Positions 9,028-17,900 are shown, counted from the first letter of the stretch. The stretch: 64,000 nucleotides of DNA from Prauserella isguenensis (GCF_014191605.1 NZ_JACHWU010000004.1:248001-312000), one strand, 5' to 3'. Notes: generated by a model not told the origin, from the letters alone. A program made the numbers and translations.

Positions 9028-10146
9028 ATGACGGGCTTGCAGGACCGGCTGACGCCGCAACAGGTCGAGGAGTTCGGCCGCGAGATGGACGAGCTGCGCG
9101 CGCGGATCGTCGCCGACCTCGGCGCCGACGACGTCGAGTACATCCAGAACGTCATCAAGACCCAGCGCGGCCTCGAGGTCACCGGACGCGCGCTGATGTA
9201 CGCCGGGTTCTTCCCGCCGGCCTGGCTCGCGGGAGTGGGAGCGCTGTCGCTGGCGAAGATCCTCGACAACATGGAGATCGGCCACAACGTCATGCACGGC
9301 CAGTACGACTGGACGCGTGACCCCGCGCTGAGTTCGCAGCGGTTCGAATGGGACAACGTGGCGCCCGCCGAGAACTGGCGGCACTCCCACAACTACATCC
9401 ACCACACCTACACCAACATCGTCGACAAGGATCGCGACGTCGGGTACGGCATCCTGCGCATCGACCCGGCGCAGAAGTGGCACCCGTACTACCTCGGCAA
9501 CCCGGTGTACGCGACGCTGCTGGCGATCTTCTTCCAGTGGGGCGTCATGCTGCACGACCTCGAGGTCGACCGGCTCGTCAAAGGGGAGCGGAAGTGGTCG
9601 GAGTTCCGCGAGGAGCGCCGCCGCATCGGCCGGAAGATGGGTACGCAGATCGGCAAGGACTACGTGCTGTTCCCGCTGCTGACCGGGCCGTTGGCGCCGC
9701 TCACCTTCGCAGGCAACGCCGCGGCCAACCTCACGCGGAACCTGTGGGCCTTCGGCATCATCTTCTGTGGGCACTTCCCTGCCGACGTCGAGAGCTTCTC
9801 CGAGGAGGAGACCGAGAACGAGACCAGGGGGCAGTGGTACCTGCGCCAGATCCTCGGCTCGGCCAACATCACCGGCGGCAAGCTCTTCCACGTCCTGTCC
9901 GGCAACCTCTCGCATCAGATCGAGCATCACCTGTTCCCGGACATCCCGGCCCGGCGGTATCCGCAGATCGCCGGTGAGGTGCGGGCGATCTGCGCGAAAT
10001 ACGGCCTGCCGTACCACACCGGTCCGTTGCACAAGCAGTTGTGGTCCGTGGCGAGGAAGATCGTCAAGTTCGCGCTTCCCGGCAGCGGGGACTCCACGCC
10101 GGAACCGGCTACAGTCGAGCGCGACCGGACACCTGCTGCGGCGTGA
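9028..10146 (+). CDS. Membrane fatty acid desaturase (DesA3-like)
   Basis: A 372-residue integral-membrane di-iron desaturase. All three histidine clusters are present: GHNVMHG (H86, H90), HSHNYIHH (H119-H126) and HQIEHHLFPD near residue 305. Hydrophobic segments lie around residues 55-80 and in the centre. The homologue DesA3 makes oleoyl-CoA from stearoyl-CoA, so a delta-9 acyl-CoA activity is likely. The ATG at 9028 has TTAGGAGCC upstream; an earlier in-frame start inside the reductase gene is ignored. Co-transcribed with the reductase that supplies its electrons. Confidence 0.93.
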   Translation: MTGLQDRLTPQQVEEFGREMDELRARIVADLGADDVEYIQNVIKTQRGLEVTGRALMYAGFFPPAWLAGVGALSLAKILDNMEIGHNVMHGQYDWTRDPALSSQRFEWDNVAPAENWRHSHNYIHHTYTNIVDKDRDVGYGILRIDPAQKWHPYYLGNPVYATLLAIFFQWGVMLHDLEVDRLVKGERKWSEFREERRRIGRKMGTQIGKDYVLFPLLTGPLAPLTFAGNAAANLTRNLWAFGIIFCGHFPADVESFSEEETENETRGQWYLRQILGSANITGGKLFHVLSGNLSHQIEHHLFPDIPARRYPQIAGEVRAICAKYGLPYHTGPLHKQLWSVARKIVKFALPGSGDSTPEPATVERDRTPAAA

Positions 10147-10176
10147 GGCCCGCAGACACGACGAAGGAGCGGTGAC

Positions 10177-10407
10177 ATGGTCGGCCGATTCGAAGCGGGC
10201 AAGGACACGGTGCAGGTGCTGACCGAACAGGCGGCGTCGCACGTCGGCAACATCGCCGGGATCATCACGGGCGCGGTGCGCGACGTCGCACGCGAGACGG
10301 GCGACTGGATGACCGAGCTGATCGAGATGCGCGAGGCGTCCGGGAAGGCCGTGGCCGACGACGAGCGGGACACCGCGCGGAGCGCTGACGACACCGCGGA
10401 GCACTGA
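10177..10407 (+). CDS. Small hypothetical protein downstream of the desaturase
   Basis: A 76-residue protein with strong ribosome binding site GAAGGAGCGG and codon use like its neighbours, 30 bases after the desaturase, so probably the third gene of the operon. Predicted amphipathic helices span residues 8-55 ([20 protein letters not shown] is mildly hydrophobic and could lie on a membrane surface), followed by a charged tail. The family is not recognised. The tail ADDTAEH and the stop codon lie in one copy of a 19-base tandem duplication. Confidence 0.65.
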   Translation: MVGRFEAGKDTVQVLTEQAASHVGNIAGIITGAVRDVARETGDWMTELIEMREASGKAVADDERDTARSADDTAEH

Positions 10408-10421
10408 CGACACCGCGGAGC
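10385..10421. repeat. 19-base tandem duplication over a stop codon
   Basis: CTGACGACACCGCGGAGC occurs at 10385-10402 and again at 10404-10421, with a 19-base period. The TGA of the 76-residue gene falls at the junction of the two copies. Confidence 0.9.
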
Positions 10422-10423
10422 GT

Positions 10424-10440
10424 CGGCGGTGGGCCCGCCG
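10424..10440 (+). terminator. Short GC hairpin after the desaturase operon
   Basis: CGGCGG (10424-10429) pairs with CCGCCG (10435-10440) around TGGGC. It lies between the small gene and the RraA-like gene. Confidence 0.4.
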
Positions 10441-10495
10441 CGGGCGGCGTGTGGCGTGCGCCTCCCCGGGCGGACCGGGCGCGCGGGCGGTGGTC

Positions 10496-10987
10496 ATGAT
10501 GTTTCGCGTGAGTGACGTGAGGAGTACGGCAGACCTCGTCGACGAGTACGGCGAGGCGCTGCGCGTGTGCGATACGCAGTTCCGGCAGTTCGGTTCGCAC
10601 CGGGAGTTCTCGGGCAGGGTGCGAACGGTGTCGTGCCACCAGGACAACGGCCTGGTCAAGCAGCTGCTGAACTCGGACGGTGAGGGCTGCGTGCTCGTCG
10701 TCGACGGCCGTGGGTCGTTGCAGACGGCGCTGACGGGTGACCTGATCGCCGGGGCGGCCGTGCGCAACGGCTGGGCGGGCCTGGTCATCAACGGCGCGGT
10801 GCGGGACTCGGCGGTGCTGGGCGGGTTGCCGCTGGGCGTCAAGGCGCTCGGCACGAACCCGCGCAAGAGCAGCAAGGACGGCGTCGGCGAGGTCGACATC
10901 CCGGTCGGCTTCGGCGGCATCACCTTCCACCCCGGTGACACGCTGTACGCCGACGACGACGGCGTGGTGCTGCTGCCGCGGTCCTGA
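10496..10987 (+). CDS. RraA-family protein (RNase E regulator/HMG aldolase-like)
   Basis: A protein of about 163 residues with the RraA fold. Conserved elements include [19 protein letters not shown]-type region [14 protein letters not shown] and the signature VINGAVRDS, whose Arg-Asp is conserved in members with 4-hydroxy-4-methyl-2-oxoglutarate aldolase or oxaloacetate decarboxylase activity. In E. coli RraA inhibits RNase E, but many relatives are aldolases, so function stays open. Starts at 10496, 10499 (ATG) and 10508 (GTG) are all possible; none has a clear ribosome binding site. The gene appears monocistronic. Confidence 0.85.
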   Translation: MMFRVSDVRSTADLVDEYGEALRVCDTQFRQFGSHREFSGRVRTVSCHQDNGLVKQLLNSDGEGCVLVVDGRGSLQTALTGDLIAGAAVRNGWAGLVINGAVRDSAVLGGLPLGVKALGTNPRKSSKDGVGEVDIPVGFGGITFHPGDTLYADDDGVVLLPRS

Positions 10988-11059
10988 CCGGCCTCGGGAT
11001 CCAGCACCGCCGGGTGGGCCGCTCGCGACGTGGCGTCGTGGTGCGGTCAGACTGGCGGC

Positions 11060-12109
11060 ATGCAGGCCGTCGTCTACGCCGGTTACGGCGAACCGCCCGT
11101 GCTCTCCGACGTCCCGGAGCCGGAGTGCCCGCCGGACGGGGTGGTGGTCGCGGTGCGTGCCACCGGGGTGTGCCGGTCGGACTGGCACGCCTGGAAGGGC
11201 CACGAGCAGGTGCCGCTGCCGCAGATCCCCGGCCACGAACTGGCCGGTGTGGTCGCGGAGGTCGGCCCGGAGGTCACCCGGTGGCAGCCCGGAGCGCGCG
11301 TGACGGTGCCGTTCGTGTGCGGTTGTGGCCGGTGCGAGTACTGCGCCGCCGGTGAGGCGCAGGTGTGCCCGCACCAGACACAGCCGGGATTCACCGGGCC
11401 CGGGTCGCACGCCGAGCGGGTGGCGCTGCACGCGGCGGATTTGAACCTGGTGGCGTTGCCCGATGCCGTCGGCTTCACGGCGGCGGCATCGCTCGGCTGC
11501 CGGTTCGCGACGGCTTTCCGCGCGGTGACGGCCCATGGCAGGGTCGGGCCGGGGGAGTGGCTGGCGGTGCACGGCTGTGGTGGCGTGGGCCTGTCCGCGG
11601 TGCAGATCGGGGTCGCGCTGGGCGCGCGGGTCCTCGCCGTCGACGTGGCCGATGCGCCCCTCGAGGCGGCGCGGAGTCTCGGCGCGCGGGCGGTCGTCGA
11701 CTCGGCGGCTTCCGGGCCCGCGGAGACCGCGGCGGCCGTCCGTGAACTGACCGGTGGCGGCGCCCACGTGTCGCTCGACGCCTTCGGCTCGGCCGACACC
11801 TGCATCTCGTCGGTGCGCGGCCTGCGCCGCAGGGGCAGGCACGTCCAGGTCGGCCTGCTGTTCGGCGAGGGTGCGACGCCGCCGATCCCGATGGACGTCG
11901 TCACGGCGCAGGAGCTGGAGATCTACGGCTCGCACGGGATGCCTGCACGCGACTATCCGCAGTTGCTGGGCATGCTCGCCGACGGCGGGCTGCGGCCCGA
12001 GGAGTTGATCGGCGAGACCATCGGCTTGGCGGAGGCGCCCGCCGCGCTGGCCGCCATGGATGCGCCGACCGCGGGTACGGGTATGACCGTCGTCGACCTG
12101 CCGGGCTGA
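11060..12109 (+). CDS. Zinc-dependent alcohol dehydrogenase (MDR superfamily)
   Basis: A 349-residue medium-chain dehydrogenase. Catalytic zinc ligands C38, H59 and E60 (GHE) are present, and a complete structural zinc cluster at C89, C92, C95 and C103 (CGRCEYCAAGEAQVC). The coenzyme motif is GCGGVGLSA at about residue 172, followed by an acidic residue (AVDVAD) that favours NAD+ over NADP+. The ATG at 11060 lies six bases after CAGACT, a -10-like element, suggesting a leaderless mRNA. The substrate alcohol is not predictable; the gene stands alone. Confidence 0.88.
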   Translation: MQAVVYAGYGEPPVLSDVPEPECPPDGVVVAVRATGVCRSDWHAWKGHEQVPLPQIPGHELAGVVAEVGPEVTRWQPGARVTVPFVCGCGRCEYCAAGEAQVCPHQTQPGFTGPGSHAERVALHAADLNLVALPDAVGFTAAASLGCRFATAFRAVTAHGRVGPGEWLAVHGCGGVGLSAVQIGVALGARVLAVDVADAPLEAARSLGARAVVDSAASGPAETAAAVRELTGGGAHVSLDAFGSADTCISSVRGLRRRGRHVQVGLLFGEGATPPIPMDVVTAQELEIYGSHGMPARDYPQLLGMLADGGLRPEELIGETIGLAEAPAALAAMDAPTAGTGMTVVDLPG

Positions 12110-12148
12110 GTCGCCGGCCGAACGCCCGTGCCGCGCCGTCAGGGCGGG

Positions 12149-12646
12149 TCAGCTGCGGGGTGCGGCGGTGGCCTGTTCGACGGCCAACGCGAACGAGGGT
12201 CCGTGGCCGGGCGCATGGTGGCGTGCCGCCGCGCCGAGGTGCGTCTCGCGGAGGTCGTCCATGAAGCTCTCCCACAGTGCGGGCCCGCCGCGTTCGAGGA
12301 CGTCGGCGTACAGGCTCAGGTCCTCGTCCGCGCCGAGATGCCGCCTGCCCCATACCCCGATCTGGACGAGCACGGGGACCAGGTCGATGGCGCGTTCGCT
12401 GAGGCTGTAGATCGCCTTCTGCTTGTGGCCGGGATCCTCGCTTCGGGTGAGGAGTCCGTGGTGCAGGAGGGTCTTCAGCCGGTCGGCCAGGATGTTGGTG
12501 GAAATGCCTTCGTCGCAGGTGAGCAGGTCGCGGTAGTGGCGCTTGCCCGCGAAGACGATGTCGCGCAGTACCAGCAGCGTCCACCGGTCCCCGAAGATCT
12601 CGAGTGACAGGTTGATCGGGCAGTGGGAGCGCGGGGCCGTGGACAT
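12149..12646 (-). CDS. HxlR-family winged-helix regulator
   Basis: A 165-residue MarR-like dimeric regulator. The N-terminus has the family hallmark CPINLSLEIFGDRWTLLVLR (C9 onward) and the winged helix continues with HYRDLLTCDEGISTNILADR and SEDPGHKQKAIYSLSERAID; a C-terminal extension of about 50 residues follows. HxlR proteins often respond to redox or electrophile stress through the conserved N-terminal cysteine. GGAGG lies about ten bases before the ATG. It is divergent from a PPOX flavoprotein with a dyad between them, implying control of that gene. Confidence 0.88.
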   Translation of the reverse strand: MSTAPRSHCPINLSLEIFGDRWTLLVLRDIVFAGKRHYRDLLTCDEGISTNILADRLKTLLHHGLLTRSEDPGHKQKAIYSLSERAIDLVPVLVQIGVWGRRHLGADEDLSLYADVLERGGPALWESFMDDLRETHLGAAARHHAPGHGPSFALAVEQATAAPRS

Positions 12647-12698
12647 CGGCTGCGAGCCTCCAACCGGTTGTGTTTTCGCATCGGTTGCCGCTAGTCTA

Positions 12699-12716
12699 CA
12701 ACTGCTTGCAAAGTTG
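12699..12716. promoter_or_regulatory. Dyad operator between HxlR and PPOX genes
   Basis: CAACT-N8-AGTTG with TGCTTGCA at its centre forms an 18-bp interrupted palindrome in the 96-base divergent intergenic region. Size and spacing fit an HxlR dimer site. Confidence 0.55.
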
Positions 12717-12742
12717 CATCGGTATGGATCGGAGCAGGATCG

Positions 12743-13279
12743 ATGAACGGACCACCGATCGTCGAGGCGATTCCCACCGTCGGGCGCGGCACGGAACTGA
12801 CCGACGCGCAGGCCGAGCTCGAACCACTGCCCTGGCACGAGGTCGAGCGCCGGCTCAACACCGACGCGTTCTGCTGGCTCGCCACCGTGCGACCGGACGG
12901 TGCGCCGCATGTGGCACCGCTGTTCGCGGTGTGCTCGGAGGCCCGGCTGTTCGTCTGCTCGAAGGACACCGCCCGCAAGAGCCGGAACCTCGTCGCGGAC
13001 GGTCGCTGCGTGGTCAGCACCGACGTCGACGCGGCGCACGTCGTCGTTGAGGGCCACGGCACTCGATTGTCCGATCAGGACACTCTCCGGCGCGCGTCCG
13101 AGGGGGTCGCGGACGTCTACGGCTGGCCGACGACCGTGACCGGCGACGTGCTGGACGCGCCGTTCGGGGCGCCGACGTCCGGCGGGCCGCCGTACGCGGT
13201 GTTCGAGATCGTCCCGGACAAGGCCTTCGCGTTCCCACTGGAGGGCACGTTCCTGCCGACCCGGTGGCGCTTCCCCTGA
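12743..13279 (+). CDS. Pyridoxamine 5'-phosphate oxidase-family split-barrel protein
   Basis: A 178-residue flavin or F420-binding split-barrel protein. The core spans residues 35-110 (AFCWLATVRPDGAPHVAPLF, a typical N-terminal PPOX strand pair, then RKSRNLVADGRCVVSTD). The C-terminal residues (YAVFEIVPDKAFAF) match the late strand of nitroreductase-like or F420-dependent relatives. Start supported by GGAGCAGG. Regulated probably by the divergent HxlR protein. Substrate unknown; it is not the vitamin B6 biosynthetic enzyme PdxH by length and motif. Confidence 0.85.
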   Translation: MNGPPIVEAIPTVGRGTELTDAQAELEPLPWHEVERRLNTDAFCWLATVRPDGAPHVAPLFAVCSEARLFVCSKDTARKSRNLVADGRCVVSTDVDAAHVVVEGHGTRLSDQDTLRRASEGVADVYGWPTTVTGDVLDAPFGAPTSGGPPYAVFEIVPDKAFAFPLEGTFLPTRWRFP

Positions 13280-13290
13280 GGTCCTGAGGA

Positions 13291-14508
13291 TCAGCGGCGC
13301 AGCCGGTACTCCTTGAGCAATCCCTTGCTGATGATCGTCTTCTGGATCTCGCTCGTGCCCTCGCCGATGAGTAGGAACGGTGCCTCGCGCATGAGGCGTT
13401 CGATCTCGTACTCCTTGGAATAGCCGTAGCCGCCGTGGATGCGGAACGCCTCCTGGGTGACCTCGGCGCAGTACTCGCTGGCGATCAGCTTCGCCATTCC
13501 CGCTTCCACGTCGTTGCGCGTGCCGGAGTCCTTGAGCCGTGCCGCGTTGACCATCATCTGGTGAGCGGCCTCGACCTTCGTGGCCATCTCGGCGAGCTTG
13601 AAGGCGATCGCTTGGTGGTGCGCGATGGGTTTGCCGAACGTCTCGCGCTGCTGGGCGTACTCGATCGCCAACTCGAAGGCGCGGATCGCGATGCCGCACG
13701 CGCGCGCCGAGACGTTGACCCGGCCGACCTCGATGCCGTCCATCATGTACGAGAAGCCGTGACCGGGCGCCTCGCCGAGGACCATGTCGGCACCGATACG
13801 GAAGCCGTCGAACACCGCCTCGGTGGTGTCGACGCCCTTGTAGCCCATCTTGTCGATCTTGCCGGGAATCGTCAGGCCCGGCAGTACCTCGCCGTAGCCC
13901 TCGGGTTTCTCGACGAGGAACGTCGTCAGGTTCCGGTGTGGACTGTCCGCGCCCTCGTCGGTGCGCGCCAGCAGGGCGACGAGCGTCGACGTGCCGCCGT
14001 TGGTGAGCCACATCTTGGTGCCGTCGACGACGTAGTCGCCACCGCCTTCTGCGGCGGCGCTCTCGTCTCGGGTGGCCTTGGTGCTGATCGCGGCGACGTC
14101 GGAGCCGAGGTCGGGTTCGGACATCGAGAACGCGCCCCGGACCTCGCCGGTCGCCATGCGCGGCAGGAACCGCCGCTTCTGCGCCTCGGTACCGTGCCGG
14201 GCGATCATGTGCGCCACGATGAAGTGGGTGTTGATCACGCCGGACACGCTCATCCAGCCGCGCGCGATCTCCTCGACCACGAGTGCGTAGGTCAGCAGAG
14301 ACTCGCCCAGTCCGCCGTACTCCTCGGGGATGGTGATGCCGAACAGCCCCATCTCCTTCATGCCGTCGACGATCTCGGCCGGATACGTGTCGCTGTGCTC
14401 GAGCTCCTGAGCCCGCGGGATGATCTCGTTGTCGACGAACTTCCTGACCGTGGCCAGGATCTCGGACTGCACTTCGGACAGTCCTGCGGTCTGTGCCAGG
14501 CGGGCCAT
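13291..14508 (-). CDS. Acyl-CoA dehydrogenase
   Basis: A 405-residue FAD enzyme introducing the alpha-beta double bond in an acyl-CoA. The N-terminal helical domain (FGITIPEEYGGLG), the substrate/FAD strand (GAFSMSEPDLGSDVAAISTK), TKMWLTNGG, and the C-terminal IHGGYGYSKEYEIERLMREA are all present; the catalytic glutamate is expected in IGEGTSEIQ. Residues beyond 130 include a short Ala-Glu-Gly insertion (ESAAAEGGGDY) in the beta domain. Last gene of a minus-strand operon with thiolase, SDR and class III CoA-transferase. The ATG at 14508 is chosen since the frame upstream overlaps the thiolase region without homology. Confidence 0.93.
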   Translation of the reverse strand: MARLAQTAGLSEVQSEILATVRKFVDNEIIPRAQELEHSDTYPAEIVDGMKEMGLFGITIPEEYGGLGESLLTYALVVEEIARGWMSVSGVINTHFIVAHMIARHGTEAQKRRFLPRMATGEVRGAFSMSEPDLGSDVAAISTKATRDESAAAEGGGDYVVDGTKMWLTNGGTSTLVALLARTDEGADSPHRNLTTFLVEKPEGYGEVLPGLTIPGKIDKMGYKGVDTTEAVFDGFRIGADMVLGEAPGHGFSYMMDGIEVGRVNVSARACGIAIRAFELAIEYAQQRETFGKPIAHHQAIAFKLAEMATKVEAAHQMMVNAARLKDSGTRNDVEAGMAKLIASEYCAEVTQEAFRIHGGYGYSKEYEIERLMREAPFLLIGEGTSEIQKTIISKGLLKEYRLRR

Positions 14509-14609
14509 GGCCGTTCCTCTCCGAGCGTGGGTGCGGGTTTCGCGTGCCGCGGGGCAGGGTGGGCCGGTGGCGGCGGCCCGAGGGTGCGGCGGCCACCGGC
14601 CCGCCGTTG

Positions 14610-15839
14610 TCAGCCGGTCACGCGTTCGACGACCGCGGCCAGGCCCTGCCCGCCGCCGATGCACATCGTCTCCAGGCCGTAGCGCACCTCGCGCCGGTCC
14701 ATCTCGCGGGCGAGCGTGGTGAGGATGCGCGTACCTGTCGCGCCGACGGGGTGGCCGAGGGAGATGCCGGATCCGTGGACGTTGAGGCGGTCGAAGTCGC
14801 CGTCGCCGAACTTCCATTCGCGGGTGCACGCGAGCACCTGTGCGGCGAAGGCCTCGTTGAGTTCGATGAGGTCCATGTCGGACATCGCGAGCCCGGCGCG
14901 GTCGAGTGCCTGCTGCGAGGCGGGAACGGGGCCGATGCCCATCGTCTCCGGCGGTACCCCGGCGACGGCCCAGGACACGATGCGCACCAGTGGACGCAGG
15001 CCGAGTTCGGCGGCTCTGTCGGGGTGCGTGACGAGGCACATCGCGGCCGCGTCGTTCTGCCCACTGGCGTTGCCCGCGGTGACGGTCGCGTCCGGGTCCT
15101 GGTTGCCGAGGACGGGTTTGAGTCCACCCAGCGTGTCGGGGGAGGCGTCGGCACGCGGGTGTTCGTCGTTGTCCACAACGGACTCGCTCTTGCGGGTGCG
15201 GACCGTCACGGGAACGATCTCCTCGGCGAACACGCCCGATCGCTGTGCCGCCACCGCCCGTCGGTGGGAGGTCAGTGCAAGCCGGTCCTGCTCCTCGCGC
15301 GGGATCGAGTACTCCCGGCGCAGGTTCTCGGCGGTCTCCAGCATGCCACCCGGTACAGGATGGTTCCGGCCGCCCGCGGTGATGCGGCCCCGCGCGAGCC
15401 CGTCCTCCAGCATCACGCCGGATCCCTTGACGCCCCAGCGCATCTCGGTGGAGTAGAACGCGACGTTGCTCATGCTCTCGGCACCGCCGGCCACGACCAC
15501 ATCGCTCGCGCCGCTCTGCACCTGCATCGCGGCCTGCAGCACCGCCTGCAGCCCGGAGCCGCAGCGGCGGTCGACCTGCATGCCGCCGGTCGTGATCGGC
15601 AGTCCCGCGTTGAGCGCGACCAGGCGGCCGATGGCGGGCGCCTCGCTGGTCGGATAGCAGTGCCCCAGCACGACGTCGTCGATCGCATCCGGGGCGACCC
15701 CGCTGCGTTCCAGCAGGCCTCGCAGCGCGGTTTCGCCGAGGTCGGCGGCGCTCATCGGGCGAAGGGAGCCGCCGAACCGGCCGATCGGGGTGCGGACCGG
15801 TTCGCAGACCACGGCCTCGCGGGGCATTCCGGTGCTCAT
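14610..15839 (-). CDS. Thiolase (acetyl-CoA acetyltransferase family)
   Basis: A 409-residue thiolase. The acyl-accepting cysteine is C93 (DRRCGSGLQAV), with NEAFAAQ, the catalytic histidine in GHPVGATG and the second cysteine in CIGGGQGLA near the C-terminus, so it is catalytically complete. It could cleave a 3-ketoacyl-CoA or condense acetyl-CoA. Its ATG shares one base with the stop codon of the preceding SDR gene (TGATG), indicating translational coupling. Function in this operon is taken to be the final thiolytic step of a beta-oxidation-like sequence. Confidence 0.93.
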   Translation of the reverse strand: MSTGMPREAVVCEPVRTPIGRFGGSLRPMSAADLGETALRGLLERSGVAPDAIDDVVLGHCYPTSEAPAIGRLVALNAGLPITTGGMQVDRRCGSGLQAVLQAAMQVQSGASDVVVAGGAESMSNVAFYSTEMRWGVKGSGVMLEDGLARGRITAGGRNHPVPGGMLETAENLRREYSIPREEQDRLALTSHRRAVAAQRSGVFAEEIVPVTVRTRKSESVVDNDEHPRADASPDTLGGLKPVLGNQDPDATVTAGNASGQNDAAAMCLVTHPDRAAELGLRPLVRIVSWAVAGVPPETMGIGPVPASQQALDRAGLAMSDMDLIELNEAFAAQVLACTREWKFGDGDFDRLNVHGSGISLGHPVGATGTRILTTLAREMDRREVRYGLETMCIGGGQGLAAVVERVTG

Positions 15840-16579
15840 CACATGAACCTCCCGCCGGTGACCTCGAGGACGGTCCCGGTCATATAGGACGACAGGTCGG
15901 AGGCGAGGAACAGAGCCACACTCGCCACCTCGGCCACCTCGCCGGGCCGTTGCATGGGGATCTCGGCCATCTTGCCCTCCCACACGTGTTCGGGCATGGC
16001 CTCGGTCATCGCCGAGCGGATCAGTCCCGGCTGGATCGCGTTGACGCGCACGCCGTGGTGGGCCATCTCCTTGGCCGCGGCCTTGCTCATCCCGACGATG
16101 CCCGCCTTGGCCGCGGAGTAGTTGGTCTGGCCCGCCATGCCGACCTTGCCGGACAGCGACGAGATGTTGACGATCGCGCCGCGCTGCTGGGCTCGCATGA
16201 TCGCGGACGCCTTCCGCAGACCGTTCCACGTGCCCTTCAGGTGGACGTCGATGACCTGGTCGAACTGCTCCTCGGTCATCGTCCGCATCGTGGCGTCGCG
16301 GGTGATGCCCGCGTTGTTGACCAGCACGTCGAGTGCGCCGAACCGCTCGGTGGCGGCGGCGAGGAGCGCATCGGTGTCGGAGGCCGACGTGACGTCGCAG
16401 CGCACACCCGTGGCGACGGCGGAGCCGCCGAGCTTCTCCGCCGCGGTCGTGGCCGCGGCCTCGTCGATGTCGCCGATGACCACGCGTGCTCCGTCGGCGG
16501 CGAACCGTTCGGCGATGGCGAAGCCGATGCCCTGTGCGGCGCCGGTGATCACGGCGACCTTTCCGTCGAGCAGACCCAT
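15839..16579 (-). CDS. FabG-type short-chain dehydrogenase, likely 3-hydroxyacyl-CoA dehydrogenase
   Basis: A 246-residue classical SDR with TGAAQGIG (residues 11-18), NNAG (about 88), the catalytic Ser in ISSLSG and YSAAK with the Tyr-x3-Lys pair (about 154-158). Asp near GDIDEA after the second strand favours NAD+. The ATG at 16579 is preferred because AGAAGGGA precedes it; an upstream in-frame ATG would add a proline run. Between a CoA-transferase and a thiolase, oxidation of a 3-hydroxyacyl-CoA is the most economical role. No enoyl-CoA hydratase is encoded in the operon. Confidence 0.9.
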   Translation of the reverse strand: MGLLDGKVAVITGAAQGIGFAIAERFAADGARVVIGDIDEAAATTAAEKLGGSAVATGVRCDVTSASDTDALLAAATERFGALDVLVNNAGITRDATMRTMTEEQFDQVIDVHLKGTWNGLRKASAIMRAQQRGAIVNISSLSGKVGMAGQTNYSAAKAGIVGMSKAAAKEMAHHGVRVNAIQPGLIRSAMTEAMPEHVWEGKMAEIPMQRPGEVAEVASVALFLASDLSSYMTGTVLEVTGGRFM

Positions 16580-16629
16580 GTGGTTGCGGTGTCCCTTCTG
16601 TTCGGGCGGTGGGGGTGGTGGCGCGGCGT

Positions 16630-17856
16630 TCACGCGGGGCCCGCAACGATCCCGGCGTCGCGGAGTCTGCCGATCTCGGCGGAGCCCAGGCCGAGTCGCT
16701 CGCTCAGAACGGCCTCGGTGTCGGCTCCGAGCGCCGGCGCCGGTTGCGGCGGCGCGGGCTCACCGGCGGTGCGGACGGGGCCGGCCGCGGCCGCCATCGG
16801 GCCGATACCGGGCTGGTCGATCTCCCGCACGACCGACGTGGGGTCGTCGAGCGCCAGGCGGGTCGCCTCGGCCATGTCGCGGTACGGGCCCCACAGCACG
16901 CGGGACTCGTCCAGTAGGCGCGCGACCTCGTCGTACGGGCGAGCGGCGAACCACGGCCGCAGGATCGCCTCGATCGTCTCGCGGAACCGATAGCGGTCGG
17001 ACTCGTCGGACAGGTCGGCGCCGAGTGCGGGTTCGAGCGCGGCGAACACCTCGGCGGTGCCGGTGGCGGTGCAGAGTGCGCGCCACTGGCCCGTGGTGAG
17101 TGCGACGACGATGACCCGCCGGCCGTCGCCCGTGGGGAAGTCGACGCCGAAGCTGCCGTAGGTGTGGTTGCCGATGCGGTCCCGCGCGCGGCCGGTCCGG
17201 TGGGCTTCGGCGAGCCAGCCGAGGTCGCCGACGGCAGACAGGGCCACGTCGGACAACGCGATGGTCGACGACGTTCCCTCGTTCGTGCGCGCGCGGCGGT
17301 GCAGTGCCGCGAGGATCGCCGTCACCGCGTACTGGCCGCACAGGAAGTCCCAGGCGGGCAGGGCGTGGTTGACCGGTCCGGCGTGATCGGTCGGGCCGGT
17401 GAGGTCGGGAACTCCCACGGCGGCGTTGACGGTGTAGTCGACGCCGGGCCTGCCGCCCGCCATGCCTTCGACGTGCACGTGGATCGCGTCGGCCCGGCGG
17501 GCCGACAGCTCGTCGGAGGTGAGCCTGGTGCGCCCCGCGACGTTGTCGAGATAGATCCCGGCATCGGGGCCCGGCTCGGTGGCCAGTGCGAGGAGGAGCT
17601 CGCGGCCCTCGGGGGAGCGGAAATCGAGGGCGAGGGAGCGCTTGCCCTTGTTGAGGTTAGCCCAGTACAGGCTCGTGCCGTGGGAGTCGACGGGCCAGCG
17701 GTGGAAGTCGCCCCCGCCGCCGGGCGGGTCGACTCGCAGGACGTCGGCGCCGAGCCGGGCGAGCGCCATGCCTCCGGAGGGGCCCGCGACGAAACTCGCG
17801 CATTCGACCACGTGGAGTCCGTCGAGCGGCCGGGACGCCGGGTCGGGTGCCGTCAT
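16630..17856 (-). CDS. Class III CoA-transferase resembling 2-methylfumaryl-CoA isomerase (Mct)
   Basis: A 408-residue CaiB/BaiF-family protein. The catalytic aspartate is D170 in [10 protein letters not shown]. Several blocks ([46 protein letters not shown] with LTGP, and REIDQPGIG near the C-terminus) resemble the mesaconyl-CoA C1-C4 CoA-transferase of the 3-hydroxypropionate bicycle rather than ordinary formyl-CoA or carnitine transferases; this is from memory of that family. Such enzymes move CoA within one dicarboxylic molecule. Its ATGA overlaps the stop of a 15-codon leader ORF. First structural gene of the operon. Confidence 0.88.
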   Translation of the reverse strand: MTAPDPASRPLDGLHVVECASFVAGPSGGMALARLGADVLRVDPPGGGGDFHRWPVDSHGTSLYWANLNKGKRSLALDFRSPEGRELLLALATEPGPDAGIYLDNVAGRTRLTSDELSARRADAIHVHVEGMAGGRPGVDYTVNAAVGVPDLTGPTDHAGPVNHALPAWDFLCGQYAVTAILAALHRRARTNEGTSSTIALSDVALSAVGDLGWLAEAHRTGRARDRIGNHTYGSFGVDFPTGDGRRVIVVALTTGQWRALCTATGTAEVFAALEPALGADLSDESDRYRFRETIEAILRPWFAARPYDEVARLLDESRVLWGPYRDMAEATRLALDDPTSVVREIDQPGIGPMAAAAGPVRTAGEPAPPQPAPALGADTEAVLSERLGLGSAEIGRLRDAGIVAGPA

Positions 17857-17900
17857 GCCGGTGATCCTGTGTCGACCGGGCGCGGGGGCGCACTGGGCAT
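17853..17900 (-). CDS. 15-codon leader ORF overlapping the CoA-transferase start
   Basis: ATG at 17900 begins [15 protein letters not shown] and stops with TGA inside the ATGA that starts the CoA-transferase. It has the best ribosome binding site in the operon (TTGGAGGT, seven bases before the ATG), while the transferase has only AGGA. This suggests translational coupling from a leader peptide. The peptide holds five prolines, including one Pro-Pro pair, and could slow ribosomes. Existence as a translated peptide is inferred from signals only. Confidence 0.5.
   Translation of the reverse strand: MPSAPPRPVDTGSPA

Noticed and set aside
7236-9392. A 718-residue minus-strand frame across the TetR, reductase and desaturase region
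   Set aside because: Its sequence is the frame-shifted or antisense image of three well-supported genes.
12149-14596. An 815-residue minus-strand open frame covering HxlR and beyond
   Set aside because: Only the last 165 residues are HxlR-like; the rest is Arg/Gly/His-rich translation antisense to the PPOX gene and in the wrong frame of the acyl-CoA dehydrogenase.
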